From the NCBI GenBank assembly GCA_949987565.1, contig OX465107.1:4605659-4669658 (forward strand): DNA of 64,000 nt. The letters run 5' to 3'. The translations under genes were made by a program, and so were the position numbers. Shown here piece by piece: positions 1-10,846 of the stretch. Every line of letters starts with the position of its first letter. Position 1 is the first letter of the stretch. The notes under the pieces were generated by a model that was given only the letters and a program-made list of their open reading frames with translations, had not been told where the DNA came from and made no database searches. This stretch comes from Luidia sarsii (taxonomy: Eukaryota; Echinodermata; Asteroidea; Paxillosida; Luidiidae).

Positions 1-922
1 CCCGCTGTTTCGTTGCTGTATGCGCACGTACTGTACGTGTTCGCATTAACGTGGTATATGCAGGGGCCCATGTTGACTTGCGCATTTTTGAACGCCGTTG
101 CTACGGTGATAATAACCAATCTCAAGCCGTGGAAACCCTCGACAATGCACGGCTAAGGATATTGTTTTCTCTCCTCAGTGAAAAAGTACCAGGGAATGTT
201 TTGATCCTAATCTACGCGCTGCTCAATTGTAAGGATTATCGTTGCACCATTCTGACAGCGTTATAGTGGAGCTATGTAGTGCGGTCTTCGCTAAGCGCAC
301 GAGGCACGTATAGTGGCACAGCGGCTGCTATTCAGCTCTGCCTAGCTACACGCGTAGCAAAAAAATACAAAATATCCGTGGCGGGAAGAACAAAAAATCA
401 CCAGCATTGACACACGCACAATCCGGCAACGCTACAGTGGTCGGGTTACTTAATAAAGGATGAGCTTGGAATATGCACGACTCTATAGCGATGGAAAATA
501 CTCACATGGAAAGCTGTTCTCCTTCCCCCTCCTCCTCCTCTCCGGTCGACTCCGCGGGTTTAAAGGCGGCACGCACGCACGCACACACACACAAAATATC
601 CCTGGAGGAGATCTGGGGGTCACGGCGCGTGCGGGCCGCTCACTGAGGGAGTGCGCGTATGCGCGCTCAGGCCGGCTGTGTGATATACGGTACGCCTCCC
701 CGTACAGATAGACCTAACGTTACGATGATTGGGAGGAAGATGAAGAGGATGGGTGGATGGCTGGGGGTCCGGCTACGGTGTATCGCGCTTGACCGCGCGC
801 CGTGTATCCAAGCAGCCGATGAATGGGCCGCGGCTTAGGTTTTTTTTTTATCGACGCGTGGGGGGGGGCGTGCTTTAATGATTGCGCATGCTCAGTAAGA
901 AGGAGGACGATTTTTTTTCTTA
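1..922. other. Unassigned sequence
   Basis: No gene or element is recognised. It contains a CTCCTC run near 522-541 and a short CACG/CA run near 570-594. Short open frames here do not resemble known proteins. Confidence 0.5.
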
Positions 923-1589
923 TTATGCGCGCGTTGTTGGGGACGACGCATTCATGATTCACCTTGGTACAGAGGGAGGGAGGCAGGGAGGCAGGGAGGC
1001 AGGGAGGAAGGCAGGGAGGCAGGGGGCATGGAGGGAGGAAGGGAGGGAGGCAGGGAGGCAGGCAGGGAGGGAGGCAGGGAGGAAGGCAGGGAGGCAGGGG
1101 GCATGGAGGAAGGAAGGGAGGGAGGCAGGCAGGCAGGCAGGCAGGGAGGGAGGCAGGGAGGGAGGGAGGGAGGGAGGCATGGAGGTAGGGAGACAGGGAG
1201 GGAGGGAGGGAGGGAGGCAGGGAGGGAGTGACGGAGGGAGGGAGGCAGGGAGGCAGGGAGGGAGGGAGGGAGGGAGGCAGGGGGAGGGAGGCAGGGAGGG
1301 AGGCAGGGAGGGAGGCAGGGAGTGAGGGAGTGAGGCAGGGAGGCAGGCAGGGAGGCAGGGAGGGAGGGAGGGAGGGAGGCATGGAAGTAGGGAGGCGGGG
1401 AGGGAGGGAGGCAGGGAGGGAGTGACGGAGGCAGGGAGGCAAGGAGGCAGAGAGGGAGGGAGGGAGGGAGGGAGATAAGTAGAGAGGGAGGCAGGCAGGG
1501 GAGGCATGCAGGTAGGGAGGCAGGGAGGTAAGCAGAGAGGAAGGCAGGCAGGCAAGCAGGCAGGCAGGCAGGCATGCAGGCAGGCAGGC
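923..1589 (-). mobile_element. Array-bearing dispersed element, copy 1
   Basis: Positions 923-961 match, in reverse complement, positions 16635-16673 with about one mismatch over 39 bp. In both places this flank abuts a GGGAGGCA-type array. The shared single-copy edge shows that the array belongs to a dispersed element and is not an independent microsatellite. The other end (after 1589) does not match the T-rich edge seen in the two other copies, so this copy may be truncated. No target duplication was found. Confidence 0.55.
971..1589 (+). repeat. Degenerate GGGA/GGCA tetranucleotide array
   Basis: About 620 bp of almost pure GGGA and GGCA tetramers mixed in 8- and 12-bp combinations. The plus strand is purine-rich with GG/GGG runs throughout, so it could form triplex or quadruplex structures. 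All reading frames are open because stop codons cannot arise from the unit. The resulting Pro/Leu/Ser- or Gly/Arg-rich frames are artefacts. Confidence 0.9.
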
Positions 1590-2211
1590 GCCGTGAGATG
1601 TGATGCGCCGACAGGACAAAGACCAACTCTCCACCCACCCCTCCCTTCCCTTCATCCCCGACACACACCACACATCAGTCGCCCAGGAAACATAAATAAT
1701 GAAAGGCCAATTTACCTGGCTAATTTGATTGACGCGCTCCTACAAAACTACCATCCACTATTCCCAGGACAAATACAAAAAGAAAAATGCACAGCGCATC
1801 AGCGCTGGAAATATTAACATTTTTCCCAGTCCAGCATCAATATTGGCATTTATAATATTCCGTAAGCTTGTGTAAGGTAGCAATATTCAACGGACATCCC
1901 TCGTAAGGAATACAGAGTGTCCACATCACTATATATAGCGATCTGATTAGATTGGAGCTGAATGCAATTACCCTCTCGAATTCTTCTCATCTTCTTCTTT
2001 TTTTTTCTCAAAGAGGGAGCCGCCTTGGCTGTGAGCGTTTCCACTACCGTGTGTGACCGTGTAATGGGACCGTATTAATGACGGGCATTTCAAACAATGT
2101 GGCGTGTTCGAGCTCGTTTCCATCAGTGCCAGGGCGCCGGAAAGCCCTATGTAGAGGCACAACAGCTGCACCTCAAGTCCCCTTGCCTTTCCAACTAATT
2201 AAATTGAAGCC
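1590..2211. other. Unassigned sequence
   Basis: AT-rich, apparently single-copy sequence with a short T-run near 1999-2007. No gene or repeat edge is recognised. Confidence 0.5.
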
Positions 2212-2735
2212 AGCTAGCAAACCCCACCCCACCTTCTATCTGTCTCTCCCTCTCCCTCCCTCCCTCCCTCCCTCTCTCTTTCTCCCTCCTCTCTCTCACT
2301 CACCCTCTCTCGTTCCCTCTCTCCACCTCTCTCACCCACTCACGTTCTCTTCCTCTCCTTTCTCTCTCCCTCCTCTCTCTCTCTCTCTTTCCTAGAGAGC
2401 TAGCAACCCCCACCCCACCTTCTATCTCTCTCTCCCTCTCCCTCCCTCCCTCCCTCTCACTTTCTCCCTCCTCTCTCTCTCACCCTCTCTCTCTCTTTCC
2501 CTCTCTCCATCTCTCTCTCACCCACTCACGTTCTCTCCCTCTCCTTTCTCTCCCCCTCTCTCTCTCTCTCTTTCCCCTCTCCTCTCTCTTTCCCCCTCCT
2601 CTCTCTCTTCCCCCTCTCCCCTTTCTCTCTTTCCCCTCTCCTCTCTCTTTCCCCTCCCCTTTCTCTCTTTCCCCTCTTCCCTTTCTCTCTTTCTCTCCCT
2701 CTTTCCCTCTCTCTCGCTCGCTATCTCTCTCTCCA
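2212..2735 (+). repeat. CT-rich tract with an internal ~187-bp duplication
   Basis: Low-complexity CTCTCCCT sequence. The segment beginning at 2212 (AGCTAGCAA followed by CCCCACCCCACC) is repeated at 2399, giving two tandem copies of about 187 bp, each passing from that start into a CT-rich tail. It is non-coding. Confidence 0.85.
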
Positions 2736-2936
2736 CGCACCTTTCCTCATTTTCCTCACAGTTCTTGCAGAGGGTCGTGGCCCCTTCGGTGTTGATTGGA
2801 TTATTGGAGGGGAGGGGGGAAACTCGAATGCGCAACCGCGATTTGCCGCGCCTGCAGTCTTCACAAACGCCTGGTGAATTATCACGAAATAAAGCCGGAG
2901 ACAGACTGTGTCTTGGAGGAATCCCATCGAGAGAAA

Positions 2937-2979
2937 AGGGAGAGAGAGGGAGGGGGAGGGAGTAGAGAGGTGAGGTGAG

Positions 2980-3021
<42 letters not shown>
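2937..3021 (+). repeat. GA-rich tract ending in (AG)n
   Basis: Purine tract that ends in about 19 uninterrupted AG dinucleotides at 2983-3021. Confidence 0.9.
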
Positions 3022-3024
<3 letters not shown>

Positions 3025-3361
3025 AAACAGAAACACGTGTGTACGTGCCGCAAAAGCCACGCGTAAATTGTGTCTAAAACAAACTGATGTGTGATATAAT
3101 TACGGACGATCGGGTGCCCTGACAAGCGCCGTGCCACCCACGCGAACAAAAATGGCAGCCCCCCAAAAAGGGACGTCGAGGTACCGGACGCCATGCATGA
3201 CGCCACACGACCTTGACAAAACATTGTGAACAATGGTTTATTGTTTGTATATGTGCTGGTTGGTTTCCATCATGTTCAAGTATTATAGTGAAAAGCAACT
3301 ATAGTACGAGATCTTGCTGAGAGCTCACTGCGGCGTTTTTAAGACCACGTTATAATGGGAA
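3022..3361. other. Unassigned sequence
   Basis: Nothing recognised between the two GA-rich tracts. Confidence 0.5.
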
Positions 3362-3672
3362 GTTTTCAGAGAGGCAAACAGAGAGTGGGAGAGAGGGGTG
3401 GAGGAGAGAAGGGGAGGGAGGTGGGGAGAGGAAGAGAGAGAGAGAGAGAAAGAATGGAGGGACAGAGGGAGGGGAGGAGGGGAGAGATAGATGGATGGGA
3501 GGAGGGGAGAGATAGAGGGAGGGCGATGGAGGGAGAGAGGGGAAGGGTGAGAGTGAGTGGGAGATACAGGAAGGGAGAGAGAGAGAGAGAGAGCTAGGGA
3601 GCGGGGGGGGGGAGAGGGAGAGGGGAGAGAGAGATGGGGAGAGAGGGGGAAGGAGAGACAGAGACAGGGAGC
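3362..3672 (+). repeat. GA-rich low-complexity tract
   Basis: About 310 bp of GAGAGGGAGA-type purine sequence with a G-run near 3603-3612. No fixed unit length. Open frames across it are compositional artefacts. Confidence 0.85.
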
Positions 3673-5067
3673 AAGTGGGACATAAACGTATAGGCTGTGG
3701 GTATACAACACAGTCGTTGCAAAAGAAGCGGTAGCTAAGGTACAACAGTGTGTGCCAAATGACTAGACGAAGAGACTAGCTGACAAGTGGGCAAACATTC
3801 GGCAAATTACGACCCGGTGTAACACAAGCCCGTCCGCAAAGAGAGTCTTGGGGGTTCGCATGTGCATCTGTTAGTCACGCAACGGGACAGACTTCCAGGC
3901 GTCGCCGATAACGCCAGAGAAAAGAAAACAATAATATAAACCCTATAACCAGAAGCCAGCTCTGTCTGCGCGGGGTATATAGAACGGACAGCTCGGACAC
4001 AAATACCGCCGAGTGCAAAATAATAACCTTGGCGGACCGGAGCTGCACTGCTCACGAAACAGTTCCCTCACCTGCCGCCGTCGACTTCTCGACGGGCACC
4101 GGGCTGATGAGGGCCGGTAATTTGGGAACGCCGAAGAACAAAACACCAACAACAAAAAAAGGGCCGATGCGAGCTGGCGCTTGGTAACTCACTTTTAGGC
4201 CGAGAGCTTGAGTGAGAGTGTGTGGGAGGTGTATGGGTGTGCGCGCAGGGGTGCTTGTTTGTGCGTTGAGGGGGGGGGTGAGATGAAACAGTATCGACAA
4301 TTCAGCAGGTGTTAGAAGTGTTTCGCGTCCTTCAATTGATTGCCTTTCATCCCCGCTCCTTGCCGAAGCCGCTAATCACCTCCGCGACACATGGAAAGAT
4401 GCATTCCGCCTCGCTGACACGATCATTATATTTCATTCTGGAATTAACTTCGGGCGGCCGTGACGAAACCCATGCAGCCTCGTAAACTGTGCAGTATTTT
4501 TTTTAGAAAAGCGAGGCGATCAGCCTTGGTTGCCTTGCCCCCCCCCCCACCCCGCGCCTGGAATCTACATTGTCGATAGATGGCGCTATACAAAAGCAAA
4601 AACAGGTGCTCGCTCGGGGGAAAATGTATTTTGCCGTGTCAGCACCAAGTGTCAGCACCAAGTCTATGGGAAGGAGAGAGCCGCTCGGAAGTGGTTCACA
4701 TTGATATACAGGACACGGGTTCTGGCGCGGACCGGTCTGCAACACCGCCCTCTTGCGGTGTGGCTAAAGTTATCTAACGCAGTTTTCAGGGGAAATAAAA
4801 CAAAGTTGTAGCGGTGTTTGTTCGCGTTTCTGATGAGATAAACTGGGAAAGTCGCTGGCATTTTTGCCAGAGGAGATCAGGTGTCTTATCAAAGAGGTTC
4901 CGTGAGTTGCTTATTTTCATTTCTACGCGTGTGGGGGTTTTTTTCCAGGGGTTCCAGATTAAAATCAAGATGAAAATGACACATGAGCCTCGGCGAGATG
5001 AACAAGGTTCGGCGATGCCGCCTCGAGTCAGGTCAATGTCATCACGTACAGGGCCACAGCTGAATCC
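3673..5067. other. Unassigned sequence
   Basis: No gene recognised. Homopolymer G (about 4270-4278) and C (about 4538-4548) runs are present. A short phrase around 4741-4760 (CACCGCCCTCTTGCGGT) recurs in slightly changed form near 7497, which suggests an old repeat fragment. Confidence 0.45.
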
Positions 5068-5412
5068 ATCCTTCCCTCCCTCTCCCCTCCCTCCCTGCTC
5101 CCTCTCCCTCCCTCCATCTCACTCTCTCTGCTTCTCCCTCCCTCTCCCCTCCCTCTCCCCTCCCTCTCCCTCTCCCTCTCTCTCCCTCCCCCCCCTCCCC
5201 TCCCTCGTTCTCACTAGCTCTCCCTCGCTCTCTCTCTATCTCTCTTTCTGAACATTCCTCCCCACTCTCTCCCTCTCCCGCTCACACTCTCCCCCTCTCT
5301 CTCAACCTCCCCTCTCTCCACCTCTTACACTATCTCTCTCTCTCTCTCAACCTCCCCCTCTCTCCCTCCCTCGCCCCTGTCCCTCTCATCACACTCTCCC
5401 TTTCTCTCTGTC
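5068..5412 (+). repeat. CT-rich low-complexity tract
   Basis: About 345 bp of CTCCCTC/CTCTCTC sequence without a fixed period. Non-coding. Confidence 0.85.
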
Positions 5413-6456
5413 TCACGCACATCAGCTGCCACTCAGTTATTGATAACATCTAGACAGAAAGCGACATCTAATTAAATTAGGGCTTGATTTATTGATTGGT
5501 CCACGGACGGGCGAGTTGGGGCGCGACGCTCTGTCGGGTACACTGCAGGGATCGGGTCGCCCGGCCCGATGCGTTAAACGTTGTACGCAGGTAGACCCTA
5601 CCATGAACATGTACCGGTACCAAGCACCGCGTGTTTTCTATTGTTGTTTGTCACATCTGCATAATGTACCGCAGAAACCAGCCTGTGTGGGTCACCTACA
5701 GTGCGCTGCTATTATTGATAAGAGGTCTGCTCACGTCACTCGCCATTACCGGCAAGTGCAGACGAGCAGGTATCAGAGATGTGAGGGGGGGGGACACCAA
5801 GACTTGTCGTCCGCAGTTTGAACAATTTCCGTTCGCTGGCGCGGACCCATCCAAATTACCGCCGGGCACAAAAGAGGGATGAAACGGCGGCGTCTCCCAG
5901 CGCTGTGAGCCGATACGAAATTGGCCGGCATTCCGTCGATCAACATCACGGAGAGTCTCGTTTGCGTCTCATTGGCCCCAGTTTGGGTGCACTTTTTCTC
6001 GCCGTATAGAATCGCCTTTAAACAGACGAGTGGAAAATAACGTTTACGCCAGACCGCCACCAACAAACACAAAAAAACGAGGCCAAAGGTTGGCCCGTTA
6101 AAAGGACACCAGACTCCGACGTCGATTGAGCGGGATTAGCGTTCTTCTTCAGTGGAAGTCCTCCAGCGGTGATCCTCGCTCGCCTTTGTGAAGATTTAGG
6201 CCGGGCACAATCCGAGGACCTTTTCACCTGCTGCCGGGAGTAGGAACTCGGAAGGGCGTTTGGGGGGGGGGGGGGTTGGGAGAACACCGAGGGGGAAACC
6301 ATAAGACACGACACGGGCGCTCGAGATGTCGACCTCCCTGCGATGAGCCCTGCTATACGTGTAACTGATCAGTCATCGGGCGAACGAGAGACAGTAGCAA
6401 CAGCAGCAACAGAGACGTCAGGGAATGTATTTACCGATGTGATAGGGCCAATACAT
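5413..6456. other. Unassigned sequence
   Basis: No gene recognised. There is a run of 14 G near 6262-6275. Confidence 0.45.
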
Positions 6457-6615
6457 CCTGGGGTGGATTTCACAAAGCCTCAAGATGCATCGTAACTCAA
6501 CGTACGATGGATAACCCATCGTAAGTTGTGATAGCTCGTATTGTATCTGAGCATAGCTCATCGTCTTGCAATGATGATCGTAAGATACGATGAGTTCGAT
6601 GAAATTGACCACAGA
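6457..6615 (+). mobile_element. Family A fold-back repeat, copy A1
   Basis: First of seven related ~110-165-bp sequences in the window. It opens with GGTGGATTTCACAAAGCCT, carries repeated direct and inverted ATCGTAA/TTACGAT motifs, and closes with GATGAGTTCGATGAAATTG. The two ends are imperfectly complementary (GGTGGATTTCA against the complement of TGAAATTGACC), as in a small non-autonomous inverted-repeat transposon. No coding capacity. The superfamily cannot be named because no clear target duplication was found. Confidence 0.65.
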
Positions 6616-6639
6616 ACTCATACAGAACTGGCAGGAGTT

Positions 6640-6786
6640 TTCTGCATACTGCAAATCACAGCCTGGAACAGACTACCAGATGACAGTGCTGGCCTGATTG
6701 GTGACGTCCTTCAACAGTCATTCAACAAGCACTTATTGCAGCCTTGGACTCGCGTAGTTAAGGGCTCAAGCAAGTTTCCATTTTAA
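6640..6786 (+). pseudogene. Possible non-LTR retrotransposon reverse-transcriptase C-terminal scrap
   Basis: The frame ending at the TAA at 6784-6786 reads ...ITAWNRLPDDSAGL...QQSFNKHL.... This resembles the conserved tail of CR1/L2/Jockey-type ORF2 proteins, where a WN-LP-motif is followed after ~15-25 residues by a SFK/FNKHL-like segment. Only ~45 residues remain and it directly follows element A1. The match rests on a short motif, so chance resemblance cannot be excluded. Confidence 0.4.
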
Positions 6787-6976
6787 GCTACTTTGAACCA
6801 TTGATAATTAGGCCACAAGGCTGTCGTGTACAGCGCTCTCTGCATATACACGAGTTTGATGTTTTTGACGCGTCTTAAGGACTATTATCACCAAAGTGCA
6901 AAACGGTCAACGTTCCACCTTGGGAATCGGCACCCGGTGCAAATCGGTGTCCAATGCGCGACTACTTCAACAGCCC

Positions 6977-7155
6977 GTTCACTCCGTGTTGAGCTCCACC
7001 TCGGCCTCATCCAAAAATGCTTCACGGCGTGCCCCCTTGTCCGGTCCTGCCACAGCCGGCATGCCAGGTCAAGTAAGAGCAGCGCACTCCCACTCGGCAA
7101 CACGAACAGTACACACGGTCCAGACTGGCGCTATGAATATCCTCGACCTCTTCAT
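6977..7155 (+). repeat. Diverged dispersed repeat G, copy 1
   Basis: Aligns by eye with 12883-13068. Both start GTTCACTCC, run through a CTCGACCTCGGCCTCAT-like stretch and a GCATGCCCCCT-like stretch, and end with GTCCAGACT, ATGAATAT and CTCGA motifs in the same order. Divergence is high with several indels. Frames covering the copies do not agree, so this looks like an old non-coding repeat and not a conserved exon. Confidence 0.5.
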
Positions 7156-7782
7156 ACAACCAACGGACTTGAAGGCTGTTGCCAAGGACGGCTCGTCAAA
7201 CACACACACACACGGCCGTTCCTTCAGTGCAGGCGGGCAGACCATCGTTGCTCGGAAACGTCAGCAATTGCGTTCCTTTTTGAGCCGCGTTTTTCGCATA
7301 CAAAACGCCGCATTATCAGCGAGGGGCATCCATTCATAATTTTTTCAACCAACCACGAGCACGAGTCACTGTTAGGACCATCCAGAGTCAACGCTCAGCC
7401 AGTGGTGGCCGCCCTGGGCACGTGTATTGCACGCTTGCCAGCCCAAGTCGAGAAAGTGGGCGCGCGGCGGCTTGGCTCGGCCAAGATTGGTTGCAGCACC
7501 GCCCTCTCGCGGTCCATGGCAGCAGCAGGTTCGGCCCGCAATGCGTTTCTATCCGTCCAAAGATGCTCGTACGGCAGATGAGGAATCAGCGAGAAAGAGC
7601 TGATTCAATTTAAGCTGAATTGATCCGTGAGGCTATTCTGGGTAAGAGCTCACGCGGTTTGAATCAATAGAATCGTATCTGATCTGGTAGATCAATGCAA
7701 CCTCACAGCCAGCCATGCCACTGATGACTGGTGCGTCACATGGTCCGCGCTGTCCAATCAAAGGACGTAATCATCCTGCACC
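7156..7782. other. Unassigned sequence
   Basis: CpG-containing sequence. CACCGCCCTCTCGCGGT near 7497 echoes 4744. No gene recognised. Confidence 0.4.
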
Positions 7783-7922
7783 AAGCCTTACGATGCATCG
7801 TATAAACCCAACTTACGATGGATATAAAACCATCCTTGATTCCCATAGGTCGTACGGTTTCTGTGCATCTCCCATTGCCGTGCGATTGATCGTAAGCTGC
7901 GATGAGTTGGATGAAATCGACC
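7783..7922 (+). mobile_element. Family A fold-back repeat, copy A2
   Basis: Same order of motifs as A1: AAGCCTTACGATGCATCG, then ACTTACGATGGAT, then GTTTCTGTGCATCTC, then GATGAGTTGGATGAAATCG at the end. The outer left terminus is missing or diverged. Confidence 0.6.
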
Positions 7923-8859
7923 CGACTGGTCCGGTGACTTACCTATATAGCCACCTGCCATTTCTGAATGTGATATTGTGTGTGGGACGGGAGACCCGGT
8001 GGTTTGGACTTCTAGCCGGCCACAGTCTCCCTATAAGGGGGATGACAGCCCTAGCCTGCATCCTTGTGGACTGTGAAGGGATCTTCCTGTTTCGGTCTTA
8101 GGACCTCCGGCCCTTGGGTTTGCTTGTTTTGTATCTGGTGTGCGTTGATTGCCATGCCCACTCCGTCTTATTTCTGTTGTCACATTTCCAATCGAGTGAC
8201 GGCACCATCTGTTCTTAAGAATTCAATTAGAGAAAAAGAGCAACACTGATACTGCCCGGTCACTGAAGCACTAGGCCTACGAGGCCCGTGGAAGAGGTGC
8301 GAAGACGGTTACAGTATGACGCAAAGGTCGCAGAGGAAATCGGCATGATTTCTGCCGGACGATTTTCACGACGATCAGGCCTAAAACATAATGTCGATGG
8401 CAAGCGGCTCTAAGTTCTCGCAGGAGAGCAGCGTGATCGAATCCACCTGAGCTGCGTCGTGAAGGCTTAAAAACAAATTAGACCGTCTCTAATGATTGGT
8501 GACCTTCATAGTTTCGGCGAAAACAACTGCAGTGGTTATGAAAGGGATCCCGGTGCGCGCCGGCAGTGACAGATTCACCTGCGTGCATGGCCGGCGCCGG
8601 CGGGCGCCGCACGGAAAACATCGGTTACCATAGCCACGTCCTGGCGACCTCGCGCCAACAAAACAGTCGATAATAATTGTCCAGACCTATCTACGTGATT
8701 TGTGCCAACGTTACACGCCCACATTGGAGGTGGACTCGGCCGCTGGTGGGGGCCAACGGGGAGACTCCCTGGTAAACTGAAAGTACGCCCTCTATCAGAA
8801 TTATTGAGATCGGAGTTTTTTTTTTTTTTACTGATATTACATAAACGATACTGAACGTG
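7923..8859. other. Unassigned sequence
   Basis: No gene recognised. It contains an 11-12-base T run near 8818-8829 and a CG-rich GGCCGGCGCCGGCGG cluster near 8590. Confidence 0.45.
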
Positions 8860-9700
8860 ACAGATCGAGCTAGACAGGGCAAGACAGAGGGTTAGGCCAT
8901 GTGAGGGCCGGGTTAAGACGGGACTGTTGATAGGACGGGTAGCTGTAAATATGGAAGGACAACATAGGATAGAACAGGACAGGAATGGAGTCTGGAAAGG
9001 ATGTAAAAGACTGGTAGGACAGCACAAAGCAAGTGGATATGACGCGACATAACAAGACACGAGCGGACAGGACACGAGCGGACAGGACATGACGGACAGG
9101 ACAGGACAGGACAGGACAGGACAGGGCAGGACAGGACAGGACAGGACAGGACAGGACAGGACAGGGCAGGACAGGACAGGACAGGACAGGACAGGACAGG
9201 ACAGGACAGGACAGGACAGGACAGGACAGGACAGGACAGGACAGGTCAGGACAGGACAGGACAGGGCAGGACAGGACAGGACAGAGTAGGACCGGATGGG
9301 GCAGAGATCGGATATAACATGCCAGATAATAAGAGGACGGGACAGGAGAGAACACAGACACGAGGGGAGGGGGGCAGAAAAGGCTTGGGTAGTACAGGAC
9401 AGAACTGGACATGGCAGAATAGGGAAGGACGAGACAGGGCATAACTTGACATGACAAGGACGTGACAGGCCAGTCTTCACATGACATGACAAAACACGAC
9501 ACGACACGACACGACACAAGTCACGTAACACAACGGGACAGGGAAACAATTATGGACTACAAGAAAGAACAGGACGGGACAGGACACGGCACGACACACG
9601 GTGCGAAACAGGAAAGGATAATATATGGGACAGATGTGAGAGCAGGCAAAGAAATGACAGCGCATGGCAAGATGGGACAGGACACGACACGGCAGATCAA
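8860..9700 (+). repeat. GGACA pentanucleotide array with decayed flanks
   Basis: A core of near-perfect GGACA pentamers at about 9094-9285 is flanked on both sides by decayed derivatives (GACACGA, GACATGA, GGACGGGA) reaching roughly 8860-9700. The gradual decay away from a homogeneous core is typical of an old array with ongoing central turnover. The open frames across it are artefacts. Confidence 0.85.
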
Positions 9701-9772
9701 ATCGATAAGGTACGGCTTCGTGGACGCTTGGGTGGTCGGAGGCTAGCTAGATGCGGCCGTGTCAGACAATCT

Positions 9773-9967
9773 TTATAGCAGGCACCAAACGAACCCTAGC
9801 ACGGCAGGCTTTGCTGTCACGGTCCCAATCGTGTTGATAATGATCTCGTTCCTGAAGTAACGCAACCGATACTCGTCCAATGGTTTCACTGGACCATGCG
9901 ATACTGCCACGATATCGTCAGCCACGCACTGTAATCCCATTAAGAGAGACTGCACGGGCACAGACAT
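9773..9967 (-). other. Coding-like open frame, unidentified
   Basis: A 64-codon frame closed by a stop, with plausible residue composition (segments include ADDIVAVSHGPVKPLDEYRL and RYFRNEIII). No family is recognised. The region upstream lacks a pyrimidine tract, so an intron acceptor is not convincing. It may be a random frame, a decayed transposon segment or an isolated exon. Confidence 0.15.
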
Positions 9968-10654
9968 GTCGCTGTATCATTTTTCCATATAATCTCCCCC
10001 ATATCCATCCAAGCAATTCCGCTAATGACGTATATCCCATTTGAGGGCCCGATAGCTGCATTGTGGGTGTCACTCAGGTAATTGGAGTCACACACAAAGT
10101 TTATCATCCTGGGCAGAGTTTATTGAACTACCATTCTAAAGGGCATTATTATTTTTATGCTTGTCATCTATAAGTACTTTGCTGGTGTGGGAAATTGGGA
10201 ATGGTACACAAAAAAAGGATAATTGAAAATTACAAAAGCGCGATGTAGAAGGGAAATATAATTAGGCCAGCCAACCCACCCCCCCCCCAGAATGCTTGGA
10301 AGGTATTGTATTTGATTTCATTTCTTGCTGCAGCTTGTCTTTGCTTTGTATACTGCGCAGTTCGTCTATTTGGCAAGCCATTAGCACGGCCTGTACATTC
10401 AACTCCAGGCATGCGATGGGCCTTGATGAGCGGGCGCACCATGGTTTCCGGGAAAAGAACGTGGCCGCTGACTGAGATGGAAAATAGGTTTGTTTCGCTG
10501 TCTCTGCCTCGTAAGAGGAACGCATTAGACATCAGGGTGAATGAAACAGGTGAAAGCGGGGGCTTTTGACGATTTAAGTGGGGTTTTTTTGGGGGGGGGG
10601 GAGACGATCTTATTTGGCAAATGAGTCTGTAGTGTTGTCTGAAGTATTATAATT
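9968..10654. other. Mostly unassigned sequence
   Basis: Apart from the weak frame at 10262-10525 nothing is recognised. C- and G-homopolymers occur near 10273-10289 and 10591-10602. Confidence 0.4.
10262..10525 (-). other. Coding-like open frame, unidentified
   Basis: 87-codon frame whose second half (QAVLMACQIDELRS, SKDKLQQEMKS) could form an amphipathic helix. It lies on the same strand as the 9773-9967 frame, about 300 bp away. Another minus-strand frame is equally long here, so this evidence is weak. No family recognised. Confidence 0.12.
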
Positions 10655-10837
10655 CGCAGTGGCTGTTGTTACGGCAGTCGTCCGTGTGGTTCCCTGACTT
10701 GATTGCATTTCGTCAGCATTGCAGGCTGGTTGAACCAGTCTATTAGCTGATAGTCTGGTTCCAAGAGCTAAACATACTGACAAATACTGTGAAGTCAGGG
10801 AACCACACGGACGACTGCCGTAACAACAGCCACTGCG
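10655..10837 (+). mobile_element. Family B Mutator-like MITE, copy B1
   Basis: 183-bp element with perfect 46-bp terminal inverted repeats beginning CGCAGTGGCTGTTGTTACGG. The flanks are an exact 9-bp direct repeat, ATTATAATT (10646-10654 and 10838-10846). The ~90-bp interior is itself partly self-complementary (AACCAGTCTAT against ATAGTCTGGTT), so the whole unit can fold into one hairpin. It has no coding capacity. Long inverted termini with 9-bp target duplications are characteristic of the Mutator (MULE) superfamily. I infer a non-autonomous member mobilised in trans. Confidence 0.9.
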
Positions 10838-10846
10838 ATTATAATT

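Noticed and set aside
952..1673. Pro/Leu/Ser- and Gly/Arg-rich frames over the GGGA/GGCA array
   Set aside because: Same artefact: several frames on both strands are open because the tetramer array contains no stop codon in those phases.
6826..7581. 251-codon plus-strand frame
   Set aside because: It overlaps diverged repeat G, and the homologous copy at 12883 does not preserve the frame. Residue composition looks random.
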